DNA of 51,951 bases from Desulfobacter vibrioformis DSM 8776. GTDB lineage: Bacteria > Desulfobacterota > Desulfobacteria > Desulfobacterales > Desulfobacteraceae. Where the stretch lies: positions 1 to 51,951 of the forward strand of contig NZ_JQKJ01000025.1 in assembly GCF_000745975.1 (NCBI RefSeq), written 5' to 3'. This document shows, piece after piece, positions 8,138 through 16,255 of the stretch (position 1 is the stretch's first letter; the number at the start of each line of letters is the position of its first letter). A program made the position numbers and the translations under genes. The notes under the pieces were generated by a model, which searched no databases, was not told the origin of the DNA, and worked only from the letters and a program-made list of their open reading frames with translations.

Positions 8138-9949
8138 ATGGCACAACAGGTTGCAGACCGCAGGGATATTGATTTTGTTCTTCATGAACAATTTAATATT
8201 CAGGCATTGAGTCAGAATGAATTATTTGCCGACTTTAACAAAAAAACCATTGATATGGTGGTATCCGAAGCCCGAAATCTGGGGCTCAAAGAGCTTTTGC
8301 CTACTCTGAAGGAAGCCGACGAACAAGGCTGCATTTTTGACAACGGCAAGGTCACGGTGCCCGAAGTGTTCCACCGGGCGTATAAACTGTTCGTTCAAGG
8401 CGAATGGATCGCCATGTGTGATGATCCCCAGTGGGGTGGACAGGGCATGCCTGCCACCGTGGCCCTGGCTGCCAACAACTATTTCAACGGTGCTAACTAT
8501 CCGTTCATGCTCCACAATATCCTGGCCCACGGCGCAGGCAAGCTGGTGGAAAAATTCGGTACGGCTGAACAGAAAAATCTGTTTTTAAAAAAGATGTACA
8601 CGGGTGTCTGGGGCGGCTCCATGCTGCTCACCGAGCCCGAAGCAGGGTCTGACGTGGGCGCCTTGACCACCAAGGCGATGCCCAATGGCGACGGCACCTA
8701 CAGCATCACCGGCAACAAGATTTTTATATCTTCGGGTGAAAATGATCTGGTGGAAAATATCATCCACCCGGTCCTGGCCCGTATTGAAGGTGCGCCTGAC
8801 GGCACCGCAGGTATCTCGTTATTCCTGGTGCCCAAATTCCGGGTAAACCCGGACGGTTCCATGGGAGAACCCAACGACATTGTGTGCACCGGTATTGAAG
8901 AAAAAATGGGCATTCACGCCAGCCCCACCTGCGCCATGGCCCTTGGGTCCAAAGGCCAATGCATCGGTACCCTTTTAGGCCAGGCCAACAAGGGCATGGG
9001 CCACATGTTTGTCATGATGAACGAAGCACGGCTCCATGTGGGCATGCAGGGATTTGCCTGTGCATCCGCCTCCTATCTCAATGCCCTGAACTATGCCAGG
9101 GAACGGGTCCAGGGCCCGGCGCTCACCGCGCCCAAGGGCTCCCCCGGGGTTCCTATTATTAGGCATCCTGATGTCAGACGGATGCTTTTAAACATGAAAG
9201 CCCACACCGAAGGCATGCGCTCCATCCTCTTTTATGTGGGATATCTGGAGGATCAGATCCGCATCGCCGAAACCGACGAGGACAAGGCCGCTTACCAGGG
9301 CATGATTGATGTGCTCATCCCCGTGGCAAAAGGGTATATTACGGACCGGGCCTTTGAACTGTGCTCCGACGGCGTTCAGATCTTTGGCGGGTACGGATTC
9401 ACCCGGGAATATCCCCAGGAACAACTGCTGCGGGACTGCAAAATCACCCAGATCTACGAAGGCACCAACGGAATCCAGGCCATGGATCTTCTGGGCAGAA
9501 AACTTATGCTGAGCAAGGGAAAAGCCTTTACCGATCTTCTGAACCTTGTGTCCAAGACCATCAACCAGGCCAAAGAAATTGAGACCCTGGCTACCCAGGC
9601 CCGGACCCTTGAAACTGCACTGAACAAGCTTGCGGAAACCGCCAAGGCCCTGGGCGGCATTCTGGGCCAGGGGGGTGTTGAAAGAGCCTTTGCCCAGGCC
9701 CATCCATTCCTGGGTGTCACCGGAGACGTGCTCATGGCCTGGATGCTTCTGTGGCGGGGCGCCATTGCCGTTGAAAAACTGGCCGGCAAGCCCAGGAAAA
9801 AAGATGTGGCCTTTTACAACGGCATCCTGGCCTCTGTCCGGTTCTTTTGCGCAAGCGTTCTACCGGCTACCCTGGGTAAAATGGATGCCATCACAGCGGC
9901 GGACACCACAGCCATAGATATTGCCGAAGATTCTTTTGCAACAAAATAA
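8138..9949 (+). CDS. Acyl-CoA dehydrogenase, long (about 600 aa) form
   Basis: 603 residues from the ATG at 8138, which follows GGGAGATAGAGGG; an in-frame start further upstream inside the previous gene was rejected. It catalyses the FAD-dependent first oxidation of beta-oxidation. The FAD/substrate motif LTEPEAGSDVGALTTKA, the mid-domain YSITGNKIFISSGEND, and YEGTNGIQAMDLLGRKL with the catalytic-base glutamate are all present. The extra C-terminal helical domain (about residues 470-600) marks the FadE5-like subgroup with DUF-type tails. An electron-transfer flavoprotein partner is not encoded here. Confidence 0.93.
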   Translation: MAQQVADRRDIDFVLHEQFNIQALSQNELFADFNKKTIDMVVSEARNLGLKELLPTLKEADEQGCIFDNGKVTVPEVFHRAYKLFVQGEWIAMCDDPQWGGQGMPATVALAANNYFNGANYPFMLHNILAHGAGKLVEKFGTAEQKNLFLKKMYTGVWGGSMLLTEPEAGSDVGALTTKAMPNGDGTYSITGNKIFISSGENDLVENIIHPVLARIEGAPDGTAGISLFLVPKFRVNPDGSMGEPNDIVCTGIEEKMGIHASPTCAMALGSKGQCIGTLLGQANKGMGHMFVMMNEARLHVGMQGFACASASYLNALNYARERVQGPALTAPKGSPGVPIIRHPDVRRMLLNMKAHTEGMRSILFYVGYLEDQIRIAETDEDKAAYQGMIDVLIPVAKGYITDRAFELCSDGVQIFGGYGFTREYPQEQLLRDCKITQIYEGTNGIQAMDLLGRKLMLSKGKAFTDLLNLVSKTINQAKEIETLATQARTLETALNKLAETAKALGGILGQGGVERAFAQAHPFLGVTGDVLMAWMLLWRGAIAVEKLAGKPRKKDVAFYNGILASVRFFCASVLPATLGKMDAITAADTTAIDIAEDSFATK

Positions 9950-9991
9950 TAATTTTTCAACTTGCGTTTGAACGAAACAAAGGATTTTTTT

Positions 9992-11242
9992 ATGAAAGAC
10001 GTTGTCATTGTATCAGCCTGCCGCACTGCCATAGGCGCTTTTGGCGGCACATTAAAAGACCTGAACGGTGCCCATCTTGCCAGCATTACCATGAGAGAGG
10101 CCGTTAAACGGGCCAATATTGATCCTGCCGTTATTGATGACGTGCGCTACGGCACCTGTGTGGAGCACCATGACACCCTGAACACCACCCGGGTAGCTGC
10201 ACTGATGGCAGGCATTCCGGATACAGTCCCTGCCGCCACTATCAACCGGGTGTGCATATCCGGCATGGAAGCAGTCCTTTCCGGTATGGCCATGATCCAG
10301 GCCGGCATGGCCGATGTAATTCTGGCAGGCGGCACCGAACATATGTCCGGAGTTCCCTATGCCGTACCCAACGCCCGCTGGGGATGTCGTCTCCAGGACA
10401 CCGGTTTCGTGGACGCCATGATTCATGCCCTGCACTGCGGCTCCTTTCTTCTGCCCTTGGATGAAACCTCTCCTGTGGATACTTCCCAGGCGCCTGCCGC
10501 CGATTTTCTGGGTCAACCCTATATCATGGGCCACACGGCAGAGTTCGTTGCCCAGCTTTTGGACATCAGCAGGGCGGAGATGGATGAGGTAGCCCTTCGC
10601 TCCCATAACAATGCGGAACGGGCCACCAATGACGGCAGTTTTGCCGAAGAAATTGTGCCGGTTGAAGTGCCCCAGCGCAAAAAAGATCCTATTATATTTG
10701 ATAAAGATGAACATTTCAGGCCCGGCATGACCCTGGAAAAACTTGCCGCATTGCCCCCGGCATTTGTCCCCAAAACCGGCAAGGTTACTGCAGGCAACGC
10801 CTCGGGCATCAATGACGGATCCACCGGCATGGTGATCATGTCCGCAGAAAAGGCCAAAGAACTGGGGCTTACCCCCATTGCAAAAATAAAAGCCACAGGC
10901 ATGGGAGCCTGCCATCCTTCGGTCATGGGACTCTCTCCGGTCCCGGCGGTCAAGGATCTTATGGCAAAATCCGGTATTACGATTAATGATTTTCACCTGA
11001 TTGAGGTGAATGAAGCCTTTGCCGCCCAGTACCTGGGATGCGAAAGAGAGCTGGGCCTGAACAGGGAGATCACCAATGTCAACGGGTCCGGCATAGGCTT
11101 GGGACATCCTGTGGGTTCCACCGGTGCCCGGGTGATGACCACGTTAATGTATGCCATGAAAAATAAAGGCAAGAGCTTAGGCCTTGCCACGCTTTGCGGC
11201 GGCGGGGGCGTATCAATGGCTTGCGCCATTGAAATGCTGTAA
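9992..11242 (+). CDS. Thiolase (acetyl-CoA C-acyltransferase)
   Basis: 416 residues from the ATG at 9992, which has AAAGGA eight or more bases upstream; a TTG at 9962 is less likely. It performs thiolytic cleavage of 3-ketoacyl-CoA to acetyl-CoA, or the reverse condensation. The nucleophilic cysteine is in NRVCISGMEAVLSG (about residue 90), the catalytic histidine in GSGIGLGHPVGSTGARV, and the second cysteine in TLCGGGGVSMA. All three thiolase residues are intact. It ends the cluster. No enoyl-CoA hydratase gene accompanies it, so the beta-oxidation spiral must be completed from elsewhere. Confidence 0.93.
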   Translation: MKDVVIVSACRTAIGAFGGTLKDLNGAHLASITMREAVKRANIDPAVIDDVRYGTCVEHHDTLNTTRVAALMAGIPDTVPAATINRVCISGMEAVLSGMAMIQAGMADVILAGGTEHMSGVPYAVPNARWGCRLQDTGFVDAMIHALHCGSFLLPLDETSPVDTSQAPAADFLGQPYIMGHTAEFVAQLLDISRAEMDEVALRSHNNAERATNDGSFAEEIVPVEVPQRKKDPIIFDKDEHFRPGMTLEKLAALPPAFVPKTGKVTAGNASGINDGSTGMVIMSAEKAKELGLTPIAKIKATGMGACHPSVMGLSPVPAVKDLMAKSGITINDFHLIEVNEAFAAQYLGCERELGLNREITNVNGSGIGLGHPVGSTGARVMTTLMYAMKNKGKSLGLATLCGGGGVSMACAIEML

Positions 11243-11245
11243 TAT

Positions 11246-11315
11246 TGTTTAGACGCAAACTCATCCACCTGCACGTTGCTTCAAAAACTTACATCCGGGC
11301 AAGTTTGCGTCCAAC
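11246..11315. repeat. Palindromic intergenic repeat, short form
   Basis: Left end TGTTTAGACGCAAACT and right end AGTTTGCGTCCAAC are inverted copies of each other. The element resembles the longer one at 40481-40603 (TGTTTGGACGCAAAGT ends) with its middle shortened. It directly follows the thiolase stop and could act as a 3' mRNA structure. Confidence 0.6.
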
Positions 11316-11401
11316 CCTCCGTCTTTGAACAAAGATTTCTTAATTGATTATCTTATTACACCGGTTTCAAAACAGTAGATGGAATTTAATTATCGCTTAC
11401 G

Positions 11402-11503
11402 AATTGGGCAGATCAAACTGAGGGGTTTGGGTGAAGACTACCTCCCCGACAGACACCATTTTTATGGCGAATGGATACCGCAGATTATCCCTGTTAGTCC
11501 ATA
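11402..11503 (+). repeat. Dispersed repeat, copy 3
   Basis: Starts AATTGGGCAGATCAAA, has GGGTGAAGACTACCTCCCCG in the core, and ends ATGGATACCGCAGATTATCC followed by CTGTTAGTCCATA. It is in the same orientation as the copies near the toxin-antitoxin pair, 10 kb away. It occupies part of the 570-bp gene-free stretch between the thiolase and the SNF2 gene. Confidence 0.65.
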
Positions 11504-11528
11504 CCTCTTCATAAGTTTCCAAAGTTAA

Positions 11529-11548
11529 GGCAGGCCCGGTGGCCTGCC
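11529..11548. other. GC-rich hairpin without a T-run
   Basis: GGCAGGCC-CGGT-GGCCTGCC is a perfect 8-bp stem. There is no adjacent run of T on either strand, so it is not a clear terminator. The rest of 11549-11814 shows no gene, only an AT-rich run-up to the SNF2 start. Confidence 0.4.
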
Positions 11549-11814
11549 CCCACAGCGGCCGACGTTAGAACCAATCCGAATAATTCTTATGTTTCGTCTT
11601 GACTGGCCCAGGTGAGTACTCATGGTATTGTCAGTCGTCCGGGCCTATTTCAAAACAGTATTCAATAGCAGAAGTATGTGGATAATGACCGATAAATTAA
11701 AGATAAGATGAGAAGGCAGGAGCCCTCCATGATATAATTATCACGATAAGGAAAATTGAATCATAAGAAATGTACACACTCGATGTTTAAAAAATTAGAA
11801 GGAAAAAAGAGCCT

Positions 11815-14800
11815 ATGTCGTTAGAAAACCATACTTTTATGGAAAAATATCATAACTTGCCTTTTCTCGAAAAAAAGATTCTGCAGATTCTTTCCATCTC
11901 CTACGCCAAGTTGAGTCAGACCCAGTTACTTGCCTGTCTTGTCGCCCTGGACATAAAGACGGAAGACGATAAATCCTTTGATTCCGGAACAAGGAACGCC
12001 ATGTTAAAGCTACTCCGCAGTCCGCTGGATGCCCTTCTCAGCACAGATATATTGCATGGAAAAAGCCGCAGTGTCCTATTTATCAATCGAGATTATATCG
12101 AAGTTTTGACCAGACACCTTGTTGCTGAGAAGACGTTCACAACTCTAACCGATGCCCTTCAACATACACTTAATCTTACAGAAGAGGGGTTGGCACAGGA
12201 ACAGTCTCTGTCCATGATGAAATTGATGGCTGGAATGCGGATTCTTTTTTATCAGGAAAAGACGGCCCAGGCCGCTGAGCTTTATGAAAAATTCAAACAC
12301 CATGTTGTTTTAGACAAAGAGCCGCTTTTCATGGTGTGGGAACATATCTGCTGTCGTCCCTTTGATCCGGACTGGTTCCGCCGTTTGCCGCCGGATGTCC
12401 ACACACGCTTTTTGAAAGAGCCTTATCTCAGGAGAGTAGAATGCTGGGACCAGAACGATTCCTATGCCGATTACCTGGAATCTCTTGTAATGCAGGGGTC
12501 TGAAAAATGTGAATCAGAACTTGAGGCCGCAGTATTGGAAAAATGGATGCTCACCGGTCAACAGGATTGTCTGGACGCCTGGCTTAAAAACCATGGAAAG
12601 AAAAGCGAACACCTTGAGAACAGTTTGTGTCTTCAGGGATGGATAGCTTTTTGTAAAGGCAAGCCGGAAAAATCCATCTCATTGTATGAAAACGCACTGG
12701 AGCTTCTGAATAAAAGGATAAAGGGGAAAAAGAAAGTCTTTTTCAACCGGTTTATGGGGCTCTTTTATATCCTGGCCCTGATCAAAGAGGGCAGTGATGA
12801 GAGCTTTTCCCGGGCCGGAGCGTGCCTGGTCGCGGGAATAGACTTTGAAAAAATATGCGGCTTGTTGGGTGGGCTTCTGGGTTATCTGCAAGGCAATTCC
12901 AGAGGGGCGGATCGTATTCTCCGTCACTACGTCTGGGTTAGCTCATGGGGTCATCCCTCACATCCGGCCATTGATTGTTTCACCTTGTTTGCTTACTACT
13001 GGGTGGACAAGGCAAAGGCAAGAAACAGACTTGAAGATATAAAACAACTTCATACGTTTGCAGCAGATAGGCAATATACCTGGTTTGCCGGAGAGCTTGA
13101 AGGCCTTATCCAAAGTCTATCCGGGCCGGAGCCCCAAACCGGTAAAAAGCAGAATCCTTCTGTCCTGGTCGGACTGATCAATGAAAGCAAAATCTGGGAG
13201 CACACCTTAAATGCCCTGCTCGCCTTGAACCCAGAAACACCCCCTGCAAAACCACGGGGGGAAAAGCAGGAACAAGAGAGCGATCAACGCATGGCCTGGT
13301 TCCTTGACTACGTCAATAACGGTGAGTGCACTATCAGCCCCAGGGAGCAAAAGAGAAACGCCAAAGGCCTCTGGACAAAAGGGCGCCCCATTGCCTTGAA
13401 ACGGCTGTGCAGTGAGAAAAGAGCATTTTCCTATCTGACGGAACAGGATAAAAAGATTTGTGGCCATATCTATGCCAATAGTTACAAAGATGGGTGGTAC
13501 ACCAAGGTGGAATATATTTTTGATGACACTTATATGCCTGATGTCGTTGGCCATCCCTTGCTCTTTTCAAGCGATGGAATCACCCGGATGGAGTTGGTCC
13601 ATGGAAAGCCTGAACTCACAATTTTAAAAAAGGAAAAAGGCCAAATTACCTTTGTTCTGTCTCCCAGGCCCCGGCGTCATTTTAAGGCAGAACATGTGGT
13701 GGTAGAGGAGACCCCGACTCGCATCAAATTAGTATCGCTGGATGCAAAATATCATGCCATTGCCGATATTCTTGGCAAAGAGGCTTCATTTCCGATATCT
13801 GCGAAAGATAAAATTGTCCAGGTCATGGATGCACTGGCAGGGGATATCACCATCCATTCGGATATAGAAGGAGGGAGTGACACTGTTTCCGAGGCAAAAG
13901 CGGATTCAACCCTCCATGTTCAACTCTCTCCCCTGGGACAGGGCCTGAAACTCTCCATGGTTGTCCGTCCTCTGGGTGAAGAGGGACCTGCTTATTCCCC
14001 CGGCAGCAAAGGAAAAAATGTCATTGCCCGGGTGAATGGCATCCAGATGAAAACCACGAGGGATCTGAACATTGAAAAAGAATTGGCAGCCCGGTTGATT
14101 GATGGATGTCCAACCCTCGCGACCGCAGAGGAGAATCAAGGGGAGTGGCTTTTTCCAGGTGTGGAAGAGTCCCTGGAGCTTTTGCAGGAATTGGAAAGAC
14201 AGGAAGAGGCAGACGGAATTGTGCTGGAGTGGCCCGAGGGCAAACCATTTGAGCTGCTGGGAAACGTCTCGTTCACCAATTGCCGGCTCAACATCAAAGG
14301 GGGAGAAGATTGGTTTGCCATGACCGGTCAGGTGGTGGTGGATGAACACCTTACCCTGGAGATGGGGATGCTTTTGGAATATCTTGAAAAAAGCAGCACC
14401 CGATTCCTGGAGATTAAGCCGGGTCAATTCGTTAAATTAACACGCGCTTTTCAAAAAAGGCTCCAGGCGCTTGACAGATACTCCGTCAGAGATGGGAAAG
14501 GCGTAAAGTTTCACCCCTTGGCCGCCCTGGCCCTGGAGGATTTTTTTCAGGAAGTCGGCACCTTACGTTCCAACAAAGCATGGAAAGCTCACATTGCAAA
14601 GCTTCAAACCCAGACAGATCCACTCCTGGCGGCGCCTTCCACGCTGGATGCCGAGTTGCGTGATTATCAGCTGGAAGGGATCAATTGGCTGAATTGTCTG
14701 TCAGACTGGGGGGTGGGAGCGTGTCTGGCCGATGATATGGGAATTGGTAAAACCATGCAGACTCTGGCCATGCTCATCAAACATGCCCCGCAAGGCCCTT

Positions 14801-16032
14801 CACTGGTGATTGCCCCCACTTCGGTCTGTGCCAACTGGGTTGCCGAAGCTGGCCGCTTTGCACCTTGTCTGAATCTGATTTTATTTGGCGGGAGCAACCG
14901 GGAAAAAAGTCTGGAAGATGCTGGCAACTTTGATGTGTTGATATGCAGTTACGGCCTGATGCAGCAAAAAAAGATGGCCGACTTATTGTCTGCTGTCTCC
15001 TGGCAGATGGTAGTTCTGGATGAAGCCCAGGCAATCAAAAATTTCTCCACCCAGAGATCCCGGTCCGTCATGGAGCTGACGGCCGTATTCAAGGTGATTC
15101 TCACCGGAACGCCTATTGAAAACCATTTGGGTGAGCTGTGGAATCTTTTTCAGTTTATCAATCCCGGACTTTTAGGAACCCTGGAGCAATTTAACAAAAC
15201 CTTTGCCGTTCCCATTGAAAAACAAGGAGATGCCCAGGCACGTAAAGATCTCAAGCGACTGCTCCAGCCGTTTATCCTGCGCCGTACCAAAGCCCAGGTC
15301 CTGGAAGAACTGCCCTCCCGCACAGAGATTGTGCTGGATATCGATTTGAGCAAAGAAGAGATGGCATTTTACGAAGCACTGCGTCAACAGGCCCTGGAAC
15401 GACTCGCAAGCGATGATGAGCGCCATGGCGGCCAAAAGCATATCAAAATACTGGCGGAAATCACAAAACTGCGCCAGGCATGCTGCCACAGTGAACTTGT
15501 CAACAAGGAAATTTCCATTGACAGCAGTAAACTGTCGGTTTTTTCTGAGATTCTGGATGAACTCATCACCAATGGACATAAAGCTCTTGTCTTCAGTCAG
15601 TTTGTGGGACATCTCACCATTGTCCGGAAATATCTGGATGAAACTGGAATCAAATACCAGTACCTGGACGGCAGTACACCGGCCGCCCAGCGGCAGAAGG
15701 CCATCCATGGCTTTCAATCCGGGGAGGGAGATGTGTTTTTGATCAGTCTCAAAGCTGGGGGCGTGGGGTTGAACCTTACAGCAGCGGATTATGTGATCCA
15801 CCTGGACCCATGGTGGAACCCGGCGGTGGAGGATCAGGCATCGGACCGTGCCCATCGTATTGGTCAACGCAGGCCTGTGACCATTTATCGCCTGATTACC
15901 AGGGGAACGGTGGAAGAAAAAATTGTGCAGATGCATCGCCGGAAACGAAAACTATCGGACAGTCTGCTCACGGGGAGCGACTTAAGCGGGAAAATGTCTG
16001 CCGAACAACTTCTGGCTTTAATCCAAGAGTAG
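11815..16032 (+). CDS. Large SNF2-family DEAD/DEAH-box helicase-like protein
   Basis: 1405 residues. The C-terminal ~460 carry a complete SNF2 motor: Walker A LADDMGIGKTMQTLAML (about residue 973), IAPTSVCANWVAEAGRF, Walker B VVLDEAQAIKN, LTGTPIENHLGELWNLF, then helicase lobe 2 with ALVFSQFVGHL, YLDGSTPAAQRQ, SLKAGGVGLNLTAADYVI and SDRAHRIGQRRPVTIYR. The ~900-residue N-terminus begins with helical segments that may be TPR-like and has no domain I can name with confidence; a central SNF2-associated region is likely. Such proteins remodel DNA-protein complexes using ATP. It is a lone gene. No methylase, PglZ or other defence partner lies beside it, so a phage-defence role is unsupported. Confidence 0.9.
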   Translation: MSLENHTFMEKYHNLPFLEKKILQILSISYAKLSQTQLLACLVALDIKTEDDKSFDSGTRNAMLKLLRSPLDALLSTDILHGKSRSVLFINRDYIEVLTRHLVAEKTFTTLTDALQHTLNLTEEGLAQEQSLSMMKLMAGMRILFYQEKTAQAAELYEKFKHHVVLDKEPLFMVWEHICCRPFDPDWFRRLPPDVHTRFLKEPYLRRVECWDQNDSYADYLESLVMQGSEKCESELEAAVLEKWMLTGQQDCLDAWLKNHGKKSEHLENSLCLQGWIAFCKGKPEKSISLYENALELLNKRIKGKKKVFFNRFMGLFYILALIKEGSDESFSRAGACLVAGIDFEKICGLLGGLLGYLQGNSRGADRILRHYVWVSSWGHPSHPAIDCFTLFAYYWVDKAKARNRLEDIKQLHTFAADRQYTWFAGELEGLIQSLSGPEPQTGKKQNPSVLVGLINESKIWEHTLNALLALNPETPPAKPRGEKQEQESDQRMAWFLDYVNNGECTISPREQKRNAKGLWTKGRPIALKRLCSEKRAFSYLTEQDKKICGHIYANSYKDGWYTKVEYIFDDTYMPDVVGHPLLFSSDGITRMELVHGKPELTILKKEKGQITFVLSPRPRRHFKAEHVVVEETPTRIKLVSLDAKYHAIADILGKEASFPISAKDKIVQVMDALAGDITIHSDIEGGSDTVSEAKADSTLHVQLSPLGQGLKLSMVVRPLGEEGPAYSPGSKGKNVIARVNGIQMKTTRDLNIEKELAARLIDGCPTLATAEENQGEWLFPGVEESLELLQELERQEEADGIVLEWPEGKPFELLGNVSFTNCRLNIKGGEDWFAMTGQVVVDEHLTLEMGMLLEYLEKSSTRFLEIKPGQFVKLTRAFQKRLQALDRYSVRDGKGVKFHPLAALALEDFFQEVGTLRSNKAWKAHIAKLQTQTDPLLAAPSTLDAELRDYQLEGINWLNCLSDWGVGACLADDMGIGKTMQTLAMLIKHAPQGPSLVIAPTSVCANWVAEAGRFAPCLNLILFGGSNREKSLEDAGNFDVLICSYGLMQQKKMADLLSAVSWQMVVLDEAQAIKNFSTQRSRSVMELTAVFKVILTGTPIENHLGELWNLFQFINPGLLGTLEQFNKTFAVPIEKQGDAQARKDLKRLLQPFILRRTKAQVLEELPSRTEIVLDIDLSKEEMAFYEALRQQALERLASDDERHGGQKHIKILAEITKLRQACCHSELVNKEISIDSSKLSVFSEILDELITNGHKALVFSQFVGHLTIVRKYLDETGIKYQYLDGSTPAAQRQKAIHGFQSGEGDVFLISLKAGGVGLNLTAADYVIHLDPWWNPAVEDQASDRAHRIGQRRPVTIYRLITRGTVEEKIVQMHRRKRKLSDSLLTGSDLSGKMSAEQLLALIQE

Positions 16033-16119
16033 TCGAAACAGATCGTTTGTCCTGTTTAGATTTGCGTTCTATTTTGTCCGCCAGTCATTATACTCTTTAC
16101 CCTTTAGCTATGAACTAAA

Positions 16120-16146
16120 CACCCACCGGCTTCAAGCCGGTGGGTG
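16120..16146. other. Perfect 11-bp hairpin, possible solo IS200/IS605-type end
   Basis: CACCCACCGGC-TTCAA-GCCGGTGGGTG forms an 11-bp stem with a 5-base loop and no T-run. Similar hairpins mark the ends of IS200/IS605 elements, but no tnpA or tnpB is nearby. It may equally be an RNA processing structure after the SNF2 gene. Confidence 0.3.
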
Positions 16147-16172
16147 ATCAAGGCCCACATTCCTGATTCAAT

Positions 16173-16238
16173 AAAAAAAGGCTGCGAAGATATCCTCTTT
16201 CTTTCAGATGGATGGATCTTCGCAGCCTTGATTTTTTT
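16173..16238. terminator. Bidirectional intrinsic terminator
   Basis: The 14-bp arms AAGGCTGCGAAGAT (16178-16191) and ATCTTCGCAGCCTT (16216-16229) pair. On the plus strand a run of T follows; on the minus strand the A7 at 16173-16179 gives a U-run. It therefore serves both the SNF2 gene and the converging leuA. Confidence 0.85.
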
Positions 16239-16255
16239 TGTGTCCCCCCCAACAT

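Noticed and set aside
10052-11107. 351-codon frame antisense to the thiolase
   Set aside because: Mirror of conserved thiolase codons; no recognisable domain.
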